A stretch of DNA of 64,000 bases. It comes from Membranipora membranacea. Taxonomy: Eukaryota > Bryozoa > Gymnolaemata > Cheilostomatida > Membraniporidae. This document shows, piece after piece, positions 25,598 to 40,500 of this stretch. The DNA is taken from contig OU612065.1 in NCBI GenBank assembly GCA_914767715.1, forward strand, positions 11,718,001-11,782,000, read 5' to 3'. The notes below the pieces were generated by a model. That model was given only the letters and a program-made list of their open reading frames with translations, ran no database searches and had not been told where the DNA came from. Position numbers and translations under genes: made by a program. Every line of letters starts with the position of its first letter. The first letter of the stretch is position 1.

Positions 25598-28500
25598 ATG
25601 GATGGAGAAAGTGGTACACCAAGTCCTGTAAAGATGAAGAAGGGAAGGAAAGGCAGACCACCAAAAGTGAAGAGTACTGAGCTTATAAGCCCAGGTGAGC
25701 AACAGCAGTCTGTGGCACAGACACTTTCCAATAGCTCAACCTACCCTCAGGGTGGTGATGATGAGTTAGGGCATCAAAATTTCGAATCAAACTCTAAAGA
25801 ATGCAGTGATAAACATGACACTAACAACATATCTAAAAATAGCAGCAGTGACACTATGCTGATGCCTCCTCCACCAGCACTAACATCAACTGGGGAGATA
25901 GAGAAGGACAAGCAGTCAGTAGAAGCTACCAAGGAAAATGAGCTGATCATAGATGGGTTCTCAATCTGCTTCTATGATTGTGAAGAAACTGTTGAGGTAA
26001 GTAATTATTATTATCTTAATAACAAGGGCACCTGCAAGCACTAGCCAATGCATGTCAGCTGATTGTGTAGCATCATTGCCAGTTTTGTGACAACAATGTA
26101 ACCATATCATTTGCTTGCTGTTGCCCATCATGGAATTGCACAGTATGTATGTACATGCTGTAGTAATCCCAGCATAAGAAAGTTCAAAATTGACATTGAT
26201 AAACTTAATCCTTTGTTTGTATCATTAGTGCTATTGTGATTATTTGTAATTTATTGATTAATCTGTTATTGAACAATAGTAAGCACATTTTTTACATTAT
26301 CAGTGAAATAGAATACCTGCAGTTGTATTTAGTGGTTTCGAAAATGGTAACAAGGTTTTTTTATGGTGAGTGTACACAGGGAGAATTCTCCCTGGTGTAC
26401 ATGACCAGTGGGGTTATACATAGTTATTAGTCACCATTGTCAAATGTGTTTGGTCTGTTGGGGCTGTTGGTGCTACGCTGGGTTTTATTTTCCAAATTGC
26501 ACTTGAGAATTTGCAGAGGGTGGTAATGGGCCTATGACAGAACTCCCATCGTATGTTTTCGCCATACACACACACATGGAAATTGAAAAGAGTCAAGGAA
26601 GTTATGTAACGCTGACCATGGATACCAGAGGTTTTCGGATCCGAAAAAAATTAATCTCGAGTGTTAGTAAGTCAAAATATCACAACTGGATACCATGTCC
26701 AATTCCCCTTCCTACTTTTTAAACCGTTACAACTTTGCATCCTTAGAATTCTCTTCGATTCCATGCCACCCATGCTAGTTACACAGCTAGTTTGTCAGGT
26801 GACCCAGTGTGGGCCAGTGACTAATAAAACTTATGTTATTGTTTACCCATTATTAATCAAGATTGGAGTTTTTTAGATGGACAAGGTGGAAATACTGGAG
26901 ACACATGGCATCTCTCATGGAGTGCTGTCATCTGAATGGTCCAGGATGTATTTACTTATGATGGCATTTACTAGCCACTAAGAAACATGATATTGCCAAA
27001 ATTTTAGTGGTTGTATTTGTAACACTGATTTATGTCCTCTCCATTCCATGTATCATAATCATCATGTTAGGTTCCATGTTCAGAGAAAGGTCATGTTGAT
27101 GTAGGTACAACATTCATGGTGTTACATGGCCCAAGTGGAAACATACATCCTATGTATATTCTTGGTTCACGCTTTTGTTGAAGCCGACTGATCTCAAATG
27201 TTTTGGTTGAATTGAAATCCTACTTTCCATTCAACTGGAATTGGCCTGTTCCTTATTCTTTATAATGACTATATACATGTACTTATTATGTTTGGTGGTG
27301 TGATTGAGTGACTTTTGTGAGCAACAGGGTTGGTTTGGTCAGTGTTATTTGGCTTTGACATCAGGGTTGCCTTCACATTTTGAGGCATTGAAGTATGCTA
27401 AACCAGGAGACTCCATTTGGACTGTGGTTTTTGTTATAACTGGTTTATGTGTCTCAGATTTGTCCACTATAGAGATGGGAGGGTTATGTAGATTGTTTTC
27501 CCCATAATATATGAATGACAAAGAGTTCAGATCATTAAAATATATACTGTGTGTACCGCACAGCTTTGTCCTAAATCTACTGTATATTAACAACCAGGAT
27601 CAACATGTCACTGAATGGTTTAGGATGGTTTTGACACCCAGATGAGGCTGTTCCAGACATGTCTATACTTCATCTTTTGGTCGGATCCTCGATAATTGGA
27701 ATTTATAGGCCTATCATTCTGGTGTTGTCATGGCATGTCATGAAGTGTAGTTGATTTTTCCCCTTTGAGGCTAATCTTTGGTGATTTACAGTATGCAGTT
27801 GATAAACTCACTGACTGAGGCAGTAGTCAAACAAACTGAACAATGATTAATAACGTCTTGCTGTCTTGCTCAAGGTGTATCATTACTTGAATGCTGGAGT
27901 GCTAGGGCAGTCAATAGCTTCTTGTATAAAGAGAATCTATTCGCTTTACACTCAACTAATCCACAATTCTTAGATTAGTGTATTTGATTAGAGAGCAGCT
28001 TTCAAAATTCTCTCTCAAGTTGGTGTTCCTTCGACACTACTGTCAAAGCTAACCTGAATTTTCTTTATGGCTCACCTCTGCCTCTTGCTATTGATTAGCT
28101 ACAATCATCTGATGTCACCACATCTGCCCAGAGTGCTTAATTTCGGCACCAGCATAAATCTGATTTCTTGTAAAAACCTGTGACTGGACAAAATGTGAAA
28201 TATTATTGACCTGTCAATCACCAGAAAAGTATAGGCGGGTTGTTATCACTGTTTGTAAATGAATGATTCGGTGTCAAACCAAGATCATTTATCTTGGTCT
28301 GGTCCCATCTAAAGATGTATCACTCAGAAGGTGTGAAAAATGATATATATATATTGGTAATTTGGCCAGTTGGCAGCAACAGCAATTCACAGATTTTAGA
28401 GCTTCAAGGTCAATCCTAGAAGCTGAGCATAGCAACTCACCATATAAAGATTGGCCGAGATTGCATCTTTTGCAATTGCTGATGGATATCCAACTAATTG

Positions 28501-31500
28501 CAATTGTTTCTAAATTGTTAAATATTATAATATAATATGACGGATGAAAACCAGAAGTGCCCATCTTGGTGTCTTTCTCTTTGGTCCTTTACAATGATGG
28601 GCTGAAGTGTCAAACTGGAACAATCACAACTGTTAGTGCCAGTGAAGTACACATCATGAAGACAAATAGATGCATTTTATAGTTACTGGAATATGTTAAG
28701 CCTGAAATCTGACATTTCTCCTCCCAAAGTTTGTAATCCATGGCTCATATTTTTAAGACTCTTGACTCAAGGACTAAATTGATTCTGTTGGCTTCCTGTT
28801 GGAATTTGTTTCACTAAAAACTTTGATTACATTCTTCACACCAGTCCAGTCTCTTCTTCAGGAACCTCTAATTTAGACCATTCACACCTGCTGATTCCTT
28901 CATTCATTTTTGTGTCATAATATTTCCACTGGTAGCTCCTATTCATTGAAAGAGGGTAGTTTGTTGACTGTACTTGATTTTTTGTTGCAAGTTGTTGAGA
29001 GGAAATTGGTCGTCATTGTTTATAAAGTGTGGAGTCACGTGATTAGGGATTTCATTGCTTATTACATTATACTGGTGTGATAATGATTTGATAGGCATAA
29101 CTTGCCTGCGCTAGGTCATGGTGCTGATAAATGATACCTCAGCCTTCGCTTTACACTCAATGATTTCATCAATTGCTATCTGGTACTGTAAAAAGTTTTG
29201 TTGGAGATTCTGAGATTTCAAATTGCTACTCTATTGGAAGGAAGCCAATAAGGACCAGGGGGTTTTACCTGCCTAACCCTCCTGAAAATACTCCAACTAG
29301 ATTGTAACACTGTCCAGTTTCTTCGCGCATCACTTACGCTTATTTACCTAAGGGTCAAACAGAGGCATCAATAGCGATGTCCATTTTTTTTCCCTTACCT
29401 AAGTATTCGTCACTTCTTTTGTCTAGCTCTGGTTCTGGCTGACTGTCAGTTATCTGAAGTGCTCGCTGATATGGTTGTGTGACATTAGAGCATTCTGACC
29501 TTCCCATTTTAGAGGCGAGTCATTCAACCCAATCAGAAGACTTGTTTGATTCTCCGCCCTCCTGGCTGACTGATTGCATAGAGGAGTTGCAGCACCCTGT
29601 TTTAGTTCTACTTGGAACGCTAGGAACTAGATTGGCACTGATCTCTTCTACCTGCTCTCCACAAAGAGCTCATCGATTGATTGCAGCAATTACTATGATT
29701 TGTTGCATGATGTACCACAAGATGATTTCCTTGTTCTGAAGTTGAAAAAAAGTTTGTTTTCTTCCACATAGTTCAGTCTTATTTCTTACGAATGATGTCG
29801 CAAACGGGTATTGTTTCAAAGATGACTGTTCTGATGAGATAAGATAGGGAATCATCTGGATTCGGTGGCGTGGATAAAGTGTGAAAGTTTGGCCTAAGGA
29901 GGAATTTGGTTACAACGAGTGTGCAACTTCATATTTGAATAGGATGTGGCTAGTTTCATCATAATATTCTAGAGTTGTAACTGCTTTACTTGAGGATGGG
30001 CTTTTAGCACACAAATTTTGCTGGTTAGGTATCTCGTTCCAAACTTATTTTATTTAACTTGATAATGATATCACACAGGCTCTCAGAAAATTTGCTGCAG
30101 AGAAAGAATACTCCATTTTATGGCAAGGTTTTATCTCTGAAGTTCTCTAATGAAATCATACAGGATTAGTGGCCAAACTAGACATTAATTCTTCCTTTCT
30201 TCTTCTCATTAGTCCAGTTGCGTAGATGAAAACTTGTGTTTGACTAAAGCTCATAGTAAAAATAGTCCTTTTTGAAGTTGACTTCTTTGGAAAGCTCTCA
30301 CATTAACTGCCCCCACATACTGTCGGGCAGAACCTGTCTTGTTTAGCTCGCCAAATCCAGGCCTGAAAGAAAAGCGCCTGAATAAATACATTATGTAGAA
30401 AGAAGTGGATTTTGGTACATGACAGCTTAGTATGCCTTTCCATTGATTACCACAGTAAATTAGTTTCAGTGATTGATAATATGACATTATAAGAGTTTTA
30501 TGCGGTTAACTTCTTCTATATATCAGTGCGACTATCACACTTCACAAGCTAGCCATGTGTAGATTGTAGCTTGAGACTGGATAGTCTGTCATCAAAATCT
30601 TGGCATTCCTTTGTGTAACATGATTAATGCAATGGGGAGATAACTAGAAGTTTTATTGCTTCCTCACCAGCTCCACAGGATAGTCAATATCTATTTTGCG
30701 AATATCTAGAAAGGAAATGAGCAGATCAGAGTTATAGACTAGGCTCAGCAGTCACTATTATGCTAATTCCAATTATCTATATAGATGTCAATTTCACTTC
30801 TGGCGATTAAGTTGGTGAATTGAATTTGGATTGGGTTGTTTTTGCCTCTCAGTTTTAATGCAACTCCAAGAAAATAATGCTTTTGATTCCCGCTGATGGT
30901 ATGTCGATTAGATAGACTTGGTGAAAACCTTTTGTTTGTTGTTCACCGTCTTGGCTAATACAGTGATCTAAATGGCCAGGATAATGTCAACGCATTATCC
31001 TCCTGTCATAAATTTGTGTGACTACAAGCTTCCAGCCATGCAAGTCACACAGAACGCTTACAGCCGATAGGCAATAAATACGACTCGGACACACGAACAA
31101 TGCAAAGGCTGCTATGGTTGAAGATCTTTGATTCTTCGTAGTTGATGCCTGAGCTTGATAATCTTACTATATTGCCTGGTTGTTTAACATTTCCTCTTCT
31201 GTTTCAGGAGTCATCTGACTCTATTGTTAGATCTGACAACGAGATAAGAGCATGTTTAAGATAACGGAGAGTAAACCAGGGAGTGAAATCCAAGTTTTTC
31301 TCATTGTATCCGGTATGAGATGGGTGTACATTCACAGCAACTTGCAATGCAGCTAACTGTCTAAACTTGGCAGTTTATTAGATGGTTTGATATTTACCAA
31401 TTAGAGTTGCACCCTCATGTCATCTCCATCAGATGTAGAGGTGACTTCTAGTGTCATAGCAATCAGTTACAGTTTGCAGCTATTGAAGAGTTCATAATTT

Positions 31501-34500
31501 GGCTAATCAAGTGTAGCTTTCCCCAGATCGAAGTTTGACTCTTTTGTTGTATGATAGTTACAAATCTTCCTAAAGAGAAAAAATATTAGTAACCTGTGAT
31601 GCAGTAATGAGGTCTAGTTCTTGTTTAACTTCAGGCTTCATCTAGCCGATAAGTTTGTCTAAGGTCAAGCCATATTTTGGTAAAGCAATGTTTGTGGCTG
31701 AGGTGTTAATTCTCTCATGACTAGGTGCAGTTGTTAAAATGAGTATGGATATTTTCGTCATCATAATTTACTGAAATTGTAAGTCAAACTGTTACAGTAG
31801 TTGCTAACTGTTTTTGTTCAGATTTCCATAAGTTATTCTGAAAGTAAGCTGATGATTGTTACGTAATAGGGTTCTAGCCCTACTGAGATGTTCAATGTAA
31901 GATTCAAAAGTCTGATTCCAGCCTTCATGTCATGATTGTTAGATTGAGATGTATTACTCCTGATCCATCTTTGAACAAAAACCATTAATCAAAGGGCGAC
32001 CTGCCAATGGAAGTGCTACCATCCATTTCAAGTTGCAGAGGAAAAAAACTTGACGCTTAGCAGTTGAATTCTCTGTTTATGCATTGCGGCAGACATAGAG
32101 CTGCGTTTATTTGACGATTGATAATGAGCTGCATGAAGTTAAATATTGGAATATATATTGTGTATAAGCATACTGCTATGAGGGAGGTAGCTTCATTCAT
32201 TCTAGGCCTAAATGTATAATCATAGCATTGCCGTTGTAGCTTGAGCTCTCGGTACTAAAATGTTAAGTGATTGTTATTGATTGTTCATAAAGCATGTGGT
32301 GTGTCCCATCGCATCATTGCTAACGGCGAGGGCACTCGTATAGTATTGCCTTATTGTGATAAAGTTATGCGGCCCTCTGTGCCAAATTTATCTAATCTTT
32401 GGCTTCCATCATTAGAAAGCAATAACGTGTCGTCTACGTGAATATGAATGAGAATGTCCATTAGGAAAATCCAGTGGGATAACAAGCTCGATAGTCTGAG
32501 TGCTCAGATTCAGAGCGCTCTTGATCTATGTGCCTACTCGCTTGTGGTGTATTTTCACTGTAGGATCAGCATCGTTGTGTGGAGAACTTCCTTTGTTATT
32601 AAGCCTGACTCTGTGAGAGTGCAATTTTCTAACGCAATACAGTACCACATATTCAGTACAGCTTTATATGTTGTGTTTTGGTTATGGTTGAGTGCCAAAT
32701 TTCCCTTCTATGTAATCAAGTACTGTCATGATTTCCTGAATTCACTGTAATGGTGTAAAGAATGGTGTGCTTCATTCCTAATTCCATCATTACGTAAAAC
32801 ACTTCTAGAGCTCAATGATTACGGTTTCAGGCTTGTGTAGCCTCAGTTCATATTTCGGAAATATTGAATTGTCAAATGTTTAATTTTGTGCTGATATGTG
32901 ATTGGAGGTAAACAACAACAAATTTCCTTCCGAGTTTGAACTGAGCTGAAAAAAAGTTCATTGGAATGTTAAAAGCACTGCATTCAAAAATGTTGTTGTT
33001 GACTGCTCAATCTTCGGGAAGTCATGAAATCTAAGACTCGACATATTGAGGCTGGCACACAGAAAGGCCCATGTGGCTAGCAATGCCAAAATAAAAGACC
33101 AGCTGGTGTGGATCGCATTATGTACATCCTTTTTTCCTTCAGAGAGCGATTTTGTTGTAGCTCAAGCATTTAATGTGAATAGAATCAAAGTGCAGGGTGT
33201 TCATTGATTTTCATATTATAATGTTGAGTGGCAACTAGGTTATTAATCATTAGGTATAATTATGTTACTATAATATTTTTATTCTGATGGTTGGGCTTTA
33301 TTTACCTTTCGGTAGATGTGTATTGTTGGGCTTGATTTCCTTATCCAAAGTTGAATTAATACATCAAACAGCAGTGTTGTGAAGCTGATTGTATTGTTAG
33401 ATGTCTTGGAAATTTTGAAATGGTCAGTGACTGGGTCAAACTTCTGGCTGCTGGTTACGATTGATGCAGTCAATCTGATTTATAGCATGTTCCTCTCAAT
33501 TTATCATTGTAAAAAGCCAACTTCATCATTTACGTGGTGACCTTTAAACTGTGATTTCTTGTCTGCGGCTATCATTCTCGATATTGGCTGATTAATCAAC
33601 ACATTGCTATAATCAGGAAATGGCCAATCCAATAGCCTTAGTAAAACATGTAAATATAAGACAAGTCTGAAGTGCGAAAAGAAGTTTTCTCCAGAGGTCA
33701 TTGTGATGAAAGCCAAAGACATGTACAATAAATCCTGCTCGGGGGGGGGGGGGGGTGTATGTGTACTGTTTGTAGGCCTACCTGTTTCTGCATACACCTT
33801 CAACTTATCCCAAGACTGCCGAATCGGCCCCAGCTATGTGACCTGATCAGGTTAATCTGACCAGGTGAGCCAGCCCCAACAGATGAATGATATTACATTG
33901 AGTTGAGTCTCTACAGTCTGATTGTTACCGAGAAGGTAGTTGGTGCAACAAGTTTTAGTTCTAGTCTGAGATTATTGGCTTAATGGCGGGAACATTATAA
34001 TTGAGAAACATTTGCTTTCTTAGTTTCATGATCATTTGGTTGATTACAGTGGACTGAAGCCGGTGGTAGCAAAGGAAAACGACAAAAAATTAACCTCTGT
34101 GTCACCCACAGGGACACCCCATTGATTGCCTGGGAATGTACCACTGTGTTGTGTCTATGAATAACCAAAACTGGGGCAACTCATGAGTTGTGTAGGCTTG
34201 TAATGGGCATTATTTCTAATCTAGAAGCTCAGAAAATTTTCACATTAACCATGACGTCATTCAACAGGTAACATAGTGGAATGCTGCTGTGGTTGTGCTG
34301 ACTGGGTTTGTTGCGTTGCTCAATATTTATTTGACACCCAAGGTTTCAAAGAGGCAAAACTGTTTCATGACAAACACGTTTGTTGTGATCTTAGTATTGT
34401 GTTGGATGTGGGTCGAATACTTTCGATCCATCATTTATTTGTCCAAGCTACCTACCTCTCTCTCTCTCTATACCTTTGAGTTTGTTGTGTGCTCTGGCTG

Positions 34501-37500
34501 TGAGTAATAGGTAGAGCTTATTGAATTTGAATCTCATACCACAAAATCTCGTAAAGCTTGTAAAAGGACCAAGATTGTGCTGTTTGGTGGTCCTTCACAT
34601 ATTTTCCAGTATCTTATGACATTCTTGTTTCCTTGCATCATTTTTTTTGCTTATTTCCTGTTTGCATCCACCTGTCACTGCAAGGCTTATTTACTCATTC
34701 ATATCCATTTGACATTTCATTATAATATTCAGGCAGATTCACAAACCCTGTGTCTCAATATACATGACCTGTAGTCAGTATCTTATATGTCTATGGTGTG
34801 CTGAATACATTGATCATTGACTGACTCTAAAAAGTATCTCAGGCACTGACTGTAAGAAGTTGTGTCCCACACATTCCATTGACATTGATACAGATAGGCT
34901 ATCGTGCAAGTGATTCATTGCTTTGTATCCTTCAAAATAGCTAATAGTTGTAAATGAAAGGCATTCACTCATTGGGAGTCCTGAGTTCGAACTGTTTAAT
35001 GGAGTTCTAATCTAACTAGATTTAATGGATTATTTATGTAAAGCGACAATCCATCCATGTTCTCGCAATTCATCCATGTTCTCGGAATGTTTTCCAACTG
35101 CTGAATTCCACTAGGCCCTAACTCATGTCTTCATAACCCCCAAATTCCCTCACCATAAATACGTCCATTGTTGTACTTCAAAAGAACTATGTTCATAGCT
35201 TGTCAATAAGTAGCTTCTGGCTCCCTGTTATCTATACACAAATACAAGTTGAAACTCGTGTTCAGTAGACTCTTACGATGTCATACCCAAGGTGTGATTG
35301 TGATTTTTTTAAAGCTTTTCCTCGGCTATAACCATGTCAAATGTGAAGCAGAAAGGTAGTTTTACGGGTCCAAATTAGATATATGATGGTCTCATGGATA
35401 AAAGCAACTAACTCTATCATGGATCCCTGGTCTAGGAATACTCAAACTTCTCATACCGCAATACTCACACTCTGCTACCTGTATATCATTGTTGACCTAT
35501 AGATCGTTTGCCCAGGTGCTTCTGATGAAGATTTTAGCAATCTTTTCTTTTGGCTTTGATTTTCATTTGAGGTTATGCGCTACTGATGTGGTGGTGTATG
35601 TATGTATGTTTTGTATTGGTCTCAATCTCTGGTGGTAGTACAGTGACATATAATTTGTAATTGGCTTCTACAGGGTTGTCCTATTCAAAAGGTAAGTTTT
35701 AAAAGTATAAGTTCAAATCTCAGTTAGTCTCGCCCTTGTTCAAATTCAAATTGGAGTGTTCGATTTATTGGAGTCTTTCCTTCCAATTATATGATTGTGA
35801 CCCACAATGTATGTCCCCCACAGAGATATTAGCTGGGTTAATAGCAGTTTTCGTTTCATGGTAGGAACACTTCTCTACATTCCTACTCCCCCCAACCTGG
35901 TCAAAGACATGATTTCTTTTCCTTCCTTGAGCTTCATGGACATCAGCCCTAGGCTCATCAGCCTCTGCACATGAAGTATTGTGATATTGTATCTGAACCA
36001 CTGAGAAGGTTTTTGGCGCTGTTCGATCACACATTAGCAATAGCACAGTATCTTTGGCTAAAGGATTTATTTTAAGACATACGATTGCCAGTGGAGCGTG
36101 TTACAATGCAATCCCTCAGAAATGTGGCGGAGTGATACATTAATTTGTTTTCAATGCTTTGCTTAGTGATTTATAATCCTGAATAGCTGTACATTGTAAA
36201 GTATGTTTTGTGCGGCTGATTTATAATAGATAAGACCAATCTTTGTTTACCAATCTGTAGATAGTGTGAATATGGGCCGCTGCTCTGAGGTTTTCACTTG
36301 TCTATAAAAACCCAAGAATGCTCTCTCCCAGTTACACTCGTATTATGATTCTTTTTGTAGTGGATTGTGACTAGACTTGTTTGAATTTGTATGTTGCTCA
36401 TTGCAGTATCGCATTCGCATCTTCAGCAGCATACGGTGACCAGTATTTGGCCACTGAAAAACAGCATAATATGAAAAGGAGCCAGGGTATTGCACAAGGG
36501 TCACACATAACAAATTCAACGGTATTGATTAGAGGGTCCCAAAATTTAGGCGACACATTGGCCATGTATTAGGTAGGAGAAGCAAATAGGGCCACATGAT
36601 ACTGCCTATCCGGTGGGGTAATCATGTTGGGCTGCCTACTATGGTTTGTGAACCCTAGTGTACCCTAGAGCCCTAATGTACAAACCTGCAAGATTTTGTT
36701 AGGCCACAGTTAGTGCCCACTTCTACTGGCTTATGGCACACCTGCTGTTCATACTAGTCCAGGTCATCTTCATGACTGCCAATGATTTTGAGTGTTTCCG
36801 GCTGGAGCTGTATTTGTTTTCAACTAATGAGGTCATCCAGTCTGTACAAGGCATTGTAAAGAGGTGTTACAAATTTCACAATTAGAGTCTGGATGAGTTG
36901 GGTGACCAAACACTTTTGCAACTTCTTGTCGTAAGTTTCACGGTACACTTTAGTTAACCCAGTTATTTCTTTGGATTATTTCGGCGAGGTTTAGCATCAC
37001 CCTGAGCCACACTGGCGTACATGTGTCATAGTCCCACTGTTACATTGAGCTGAGGGAACTAGTATCGTTACCATGATCTTAATGGACCCTACACGATCAT
37101 CTGGATCTAATTAGACATGGTCTACGATGGTATTGAGGCACTCATGACTTTTTACTATAGATCAATAAGTGAAATAACAAACATTGATATGTTGGAGGTA
37201 ACACTTGTCTTGAGTAATCACCTGTACTATTCAATGCAGTAAGGACAACTTGCCACATGCTGATAAAAGCAGTTCTTCCGATTGTGACCGAAGTCGATAT
37301 GATGATGATTTTACTCGTAGCATAAATTTGTTCCACCAATTTACCACAAAGACGGATAATATTTGTGGTCTCAACCCATTAGGCTATCATTGGTATTGTA
37401 GTCAAGGTTGGGTTATGACGCTATAGAAAACTAACTATTCATTCTCTCGCCTTCTGATTTGGGAGTGTGTATTTCCTGTTTGTAATGTAGACTAAGATCT

Positions 37501-40500
37501 CGTTTGCCTACTCTAAACTTCTCCTGCATTGTTACTTTTGGATACTCGTACTTAGTGTAAGGATGCTAGATAAAATATAGGTGACAATACTGTCTGCTGG
37601 CAGCCATACCTTAGTGTCATATATAGTCCTGTGTTAAGTCAAGGTGGCAACATATTCTGTAATGGTGATCACTTCCTGATACGATTTAAACTATCACTTC
37701 TTCTGACAATTTTATCATTTCACACTGTTACAGATCGAAGATAAGTCATCTAAAAGCTCACCGGCACCAAGAATAGCCATAGAGCAATAAACCTTCAGCA
37801 GATCGGTGGTGGTTCCTCAGCGCAGCTTACTCTAACCACTTACAGCGGGTTTTCTTTTATAGATTCTCTTCTTACCAATCAGGATTAGTTTTGCTGGCTG
37901 TTACCTAAGAGAGGCCACTCGACTTCACAGCTGAGGAGTAGGCTTTTTTGAAAATGCAAGCCCATCCAAGTAGTGCATTGTCATGAAATGTGAGATTGAT
38001 TTCATATAAATCATTCCAATTCTTTTTACTCTTTCAGAAAGCCCTCAAAACTACGGGTAGAGCCTATGAGAATTTGCGGCTAAACATTGACCCTCACGCT
38101 ATAGCAGCTACCAAATCACCAAGAATTCCAATCAGAGACAGGACAGAGAACAGGTCTCCGACCGGGCGAGGCAGGGGTCGGGTAAGTGTTCCCTCTCATA
38201 GTACACATACATTCTGTTTTGATATTTTTATCGAGGAAAGACCTGTAACTGGTCGACACGACAACCAGTTTGATGCTATGCAAAAGTAGCACTTTTTTAA
38301 TAAGTGAGATTAAGTTGAGAGTAATACTCACATTTTGTTGCTGTTGTGGCTTTTCTGACATATTATCAACCAGGCTCTTGTTGGAGTAGGGACTTGATAG
38401 TACTTGTCTGCATACAAAGTTTCCAAAGTCTGTTATGTTAGTCGTAACAACCTTGCCTTAAACCACCAAAAACAAAAGTGTTATTTCACTGCTGACAGCT
38501 CCTTTTGGCCATTCTGCCTGCAGGATAGCCTTGTGACATAGTTTATCTCTGCAGCACAGCGATGGTGGCGCTACCTTTCATCAAGAAAGGCAACTCCTAT
38601 GAGACTGATATCAAAGCCAGTGTTCCATTTAGGCCGAAATATTTCTGAATTATGAGTAACCACTATTTTCCCGAATTGGGTACTCAGTTTAGGTGAATTA
38701 GTTCAGGCCCTATGCTGCAGAGACGAATGTGGGCCTCAACCGTTCGCACATGCGCAAAGTGATTTTGGCTTTTGAGTTTTTTTTGTCACCAACTGTAGGT
38801 TGATTACATGTAGTTGCATATATCTGCTAGGTTAATTCACTAAAAGGTTTTACACCCGCCTGCACTAACCAACATAACCACCCAGAACTGACTCATGTAA
38901 GCAATTTAAAAATGGATTATTGTCTTCTTCCTCAAAATTTCTATGAAATGTTATGAATGGCAGGAAATTGGTAGGGGAATCTGTGGACCACCCATTGGTC
39001 ATAGCATGTTACTGAAGAAAGGGTATTGCTTAGGAGAATCCGTAGCCCATGATTGCTAGAACCTTTTACACTGACAGAATTTAAGAATCTACGACTTTGC
39101 TTTAAACCAATTGACTCATCGATGTTGTCGTTTGTGATCAGCTGAAGTTATTGAACTGTCTTGTTATTTTCTTTCAGGGTGGAGGACGAGGACGACCTGG
39201 GCGACCTAGTAAACGTTCATTAGAGTCGTCACCTCTTGTCAGACAGAACCAGTCATGTCCAAACCTATCATCTATGAACAGTCCTGCACAGGAGCAGCAG
39301 CTCTCTCTTACAGCCACCAGTGTGACAAACATCCCATCTACAGCACAAGAATTCACTACTGCTACCACAACAACTACGACTTCAGCTCCTAGCACTACTC
39401 AAGCCTGTACCACTACTACAACAAACTCTACAACAAGTGAACCCTGCACAATCAGTGCCATAATTACTGCAAACGCTATCACTAAAAAAGTAATTCATAG
39501 GAACACAAACATAAAATCTATAATTCACAATGAGGTCTAGTCATTGGAGAGGGGAGGGAGGGGTTGGCTGGGAAAGTCCATGGCTGCGCTACCAAAGTAG
39601 GGGTTAACATGATGGGCTTCATTGGAACCCAATGCTGTTCTTGAATACCAATTTACCTAGTGTAGATACATGCCTGTCAGCCACAGTTTGGATATAGACA
39701 AGCTTGTAAACAAACTCTCGGTGATCTGTTTTGTCTCCGTGGGTTTATTTTTATTAAAATTTTTGATTTTGATAAGGTAAAGTAACTTTCATAAAAACCG
39801 AAAATGTAATGATAATGTCATCAAATATTGTATGTAACTTGCGAAAAAAAATTCAAATTATGAAGTTGTCTGCACTTGCATTGTTCTTGTACTAAGTTCC
39901 ATCTACTCATATTTTTTAGGAAAACACTATTAAACTGACTCCCATAGCACCAAAGCAAGAAGTGATCGTGAAAACAATATCAGATTTGGTCATTAGCAAT
40001 CCTAAAGCAGAAAACCAAACACCTCCAGTACCGACAAAGAAAAAGCCAAGAAAGAGCTATACCAAGGTGAGTTGTCTTTGATCACTCCATCAATTGGTTT
40101 ACCAGTTGGTTAAAAGTGATTCTCTTAAATGCGATGGGAGAATCGTCTCAAGGGCCAAGGCATTTATTGTTGGAAGCATATCTGGGCACTCCTAATTTGT
40201 AGATTTTATTTTGGTACTATCTTTGATTCATCATAATTGTATATAAAATGTATCATCATGCTGCAAATAACTTAAGAGAGGTGTTTAGTTTTTTTATTGC
40301 AATTTTAAAATGAACCTGCATAAGATTATCCACCGAATTGTTATGGGACATACTTCAGCTAGAAATCAGGACTTTTATGATCATCTATAATTAGTTATTC
40401 AACAGTACAAGTTGAAGTTTAACCAAAGCAATTTCAAGATATTTCACTTGTCATATGACCATTGATATGACAACCATGCATGACCTTACATGGGTAGGCC

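Larger units (their letters stand above)
25997..38037 (+). other. First intron of the AUTS2-like gene (12 kb)
   Basis: By far the longest intron in the window. It holds a coding-like relic (29479-29772), a candidate micro-exon (35674-35691), a candidate terminal exon (37734-37790), a palindrome at 26372-26400 and a poly-G run at 33741-33755. Long first introns of developmental regulators often carry enhancers; no specific element can be called here. Confidence 0.7.

Noticed and set aside
31208-31262. Possible extra AUTS2-like exon after a TTTCAG acceptor
   Set aside because: All three phases reach a stop without a usable donor.
32448-32750. 100-codon plus-strand ORF in the AUTS2-like first intron
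   Set aside because: Its composition looks random, it shares no motif with a known family, and its ends do not coincide with splice sites that fit the gene's phase.
35765-36046. 93-codon minus-strand ORF
   Set aside because: No recognised motif and no splice context. It lies antisense in an intron, so it is probably a chance frame.
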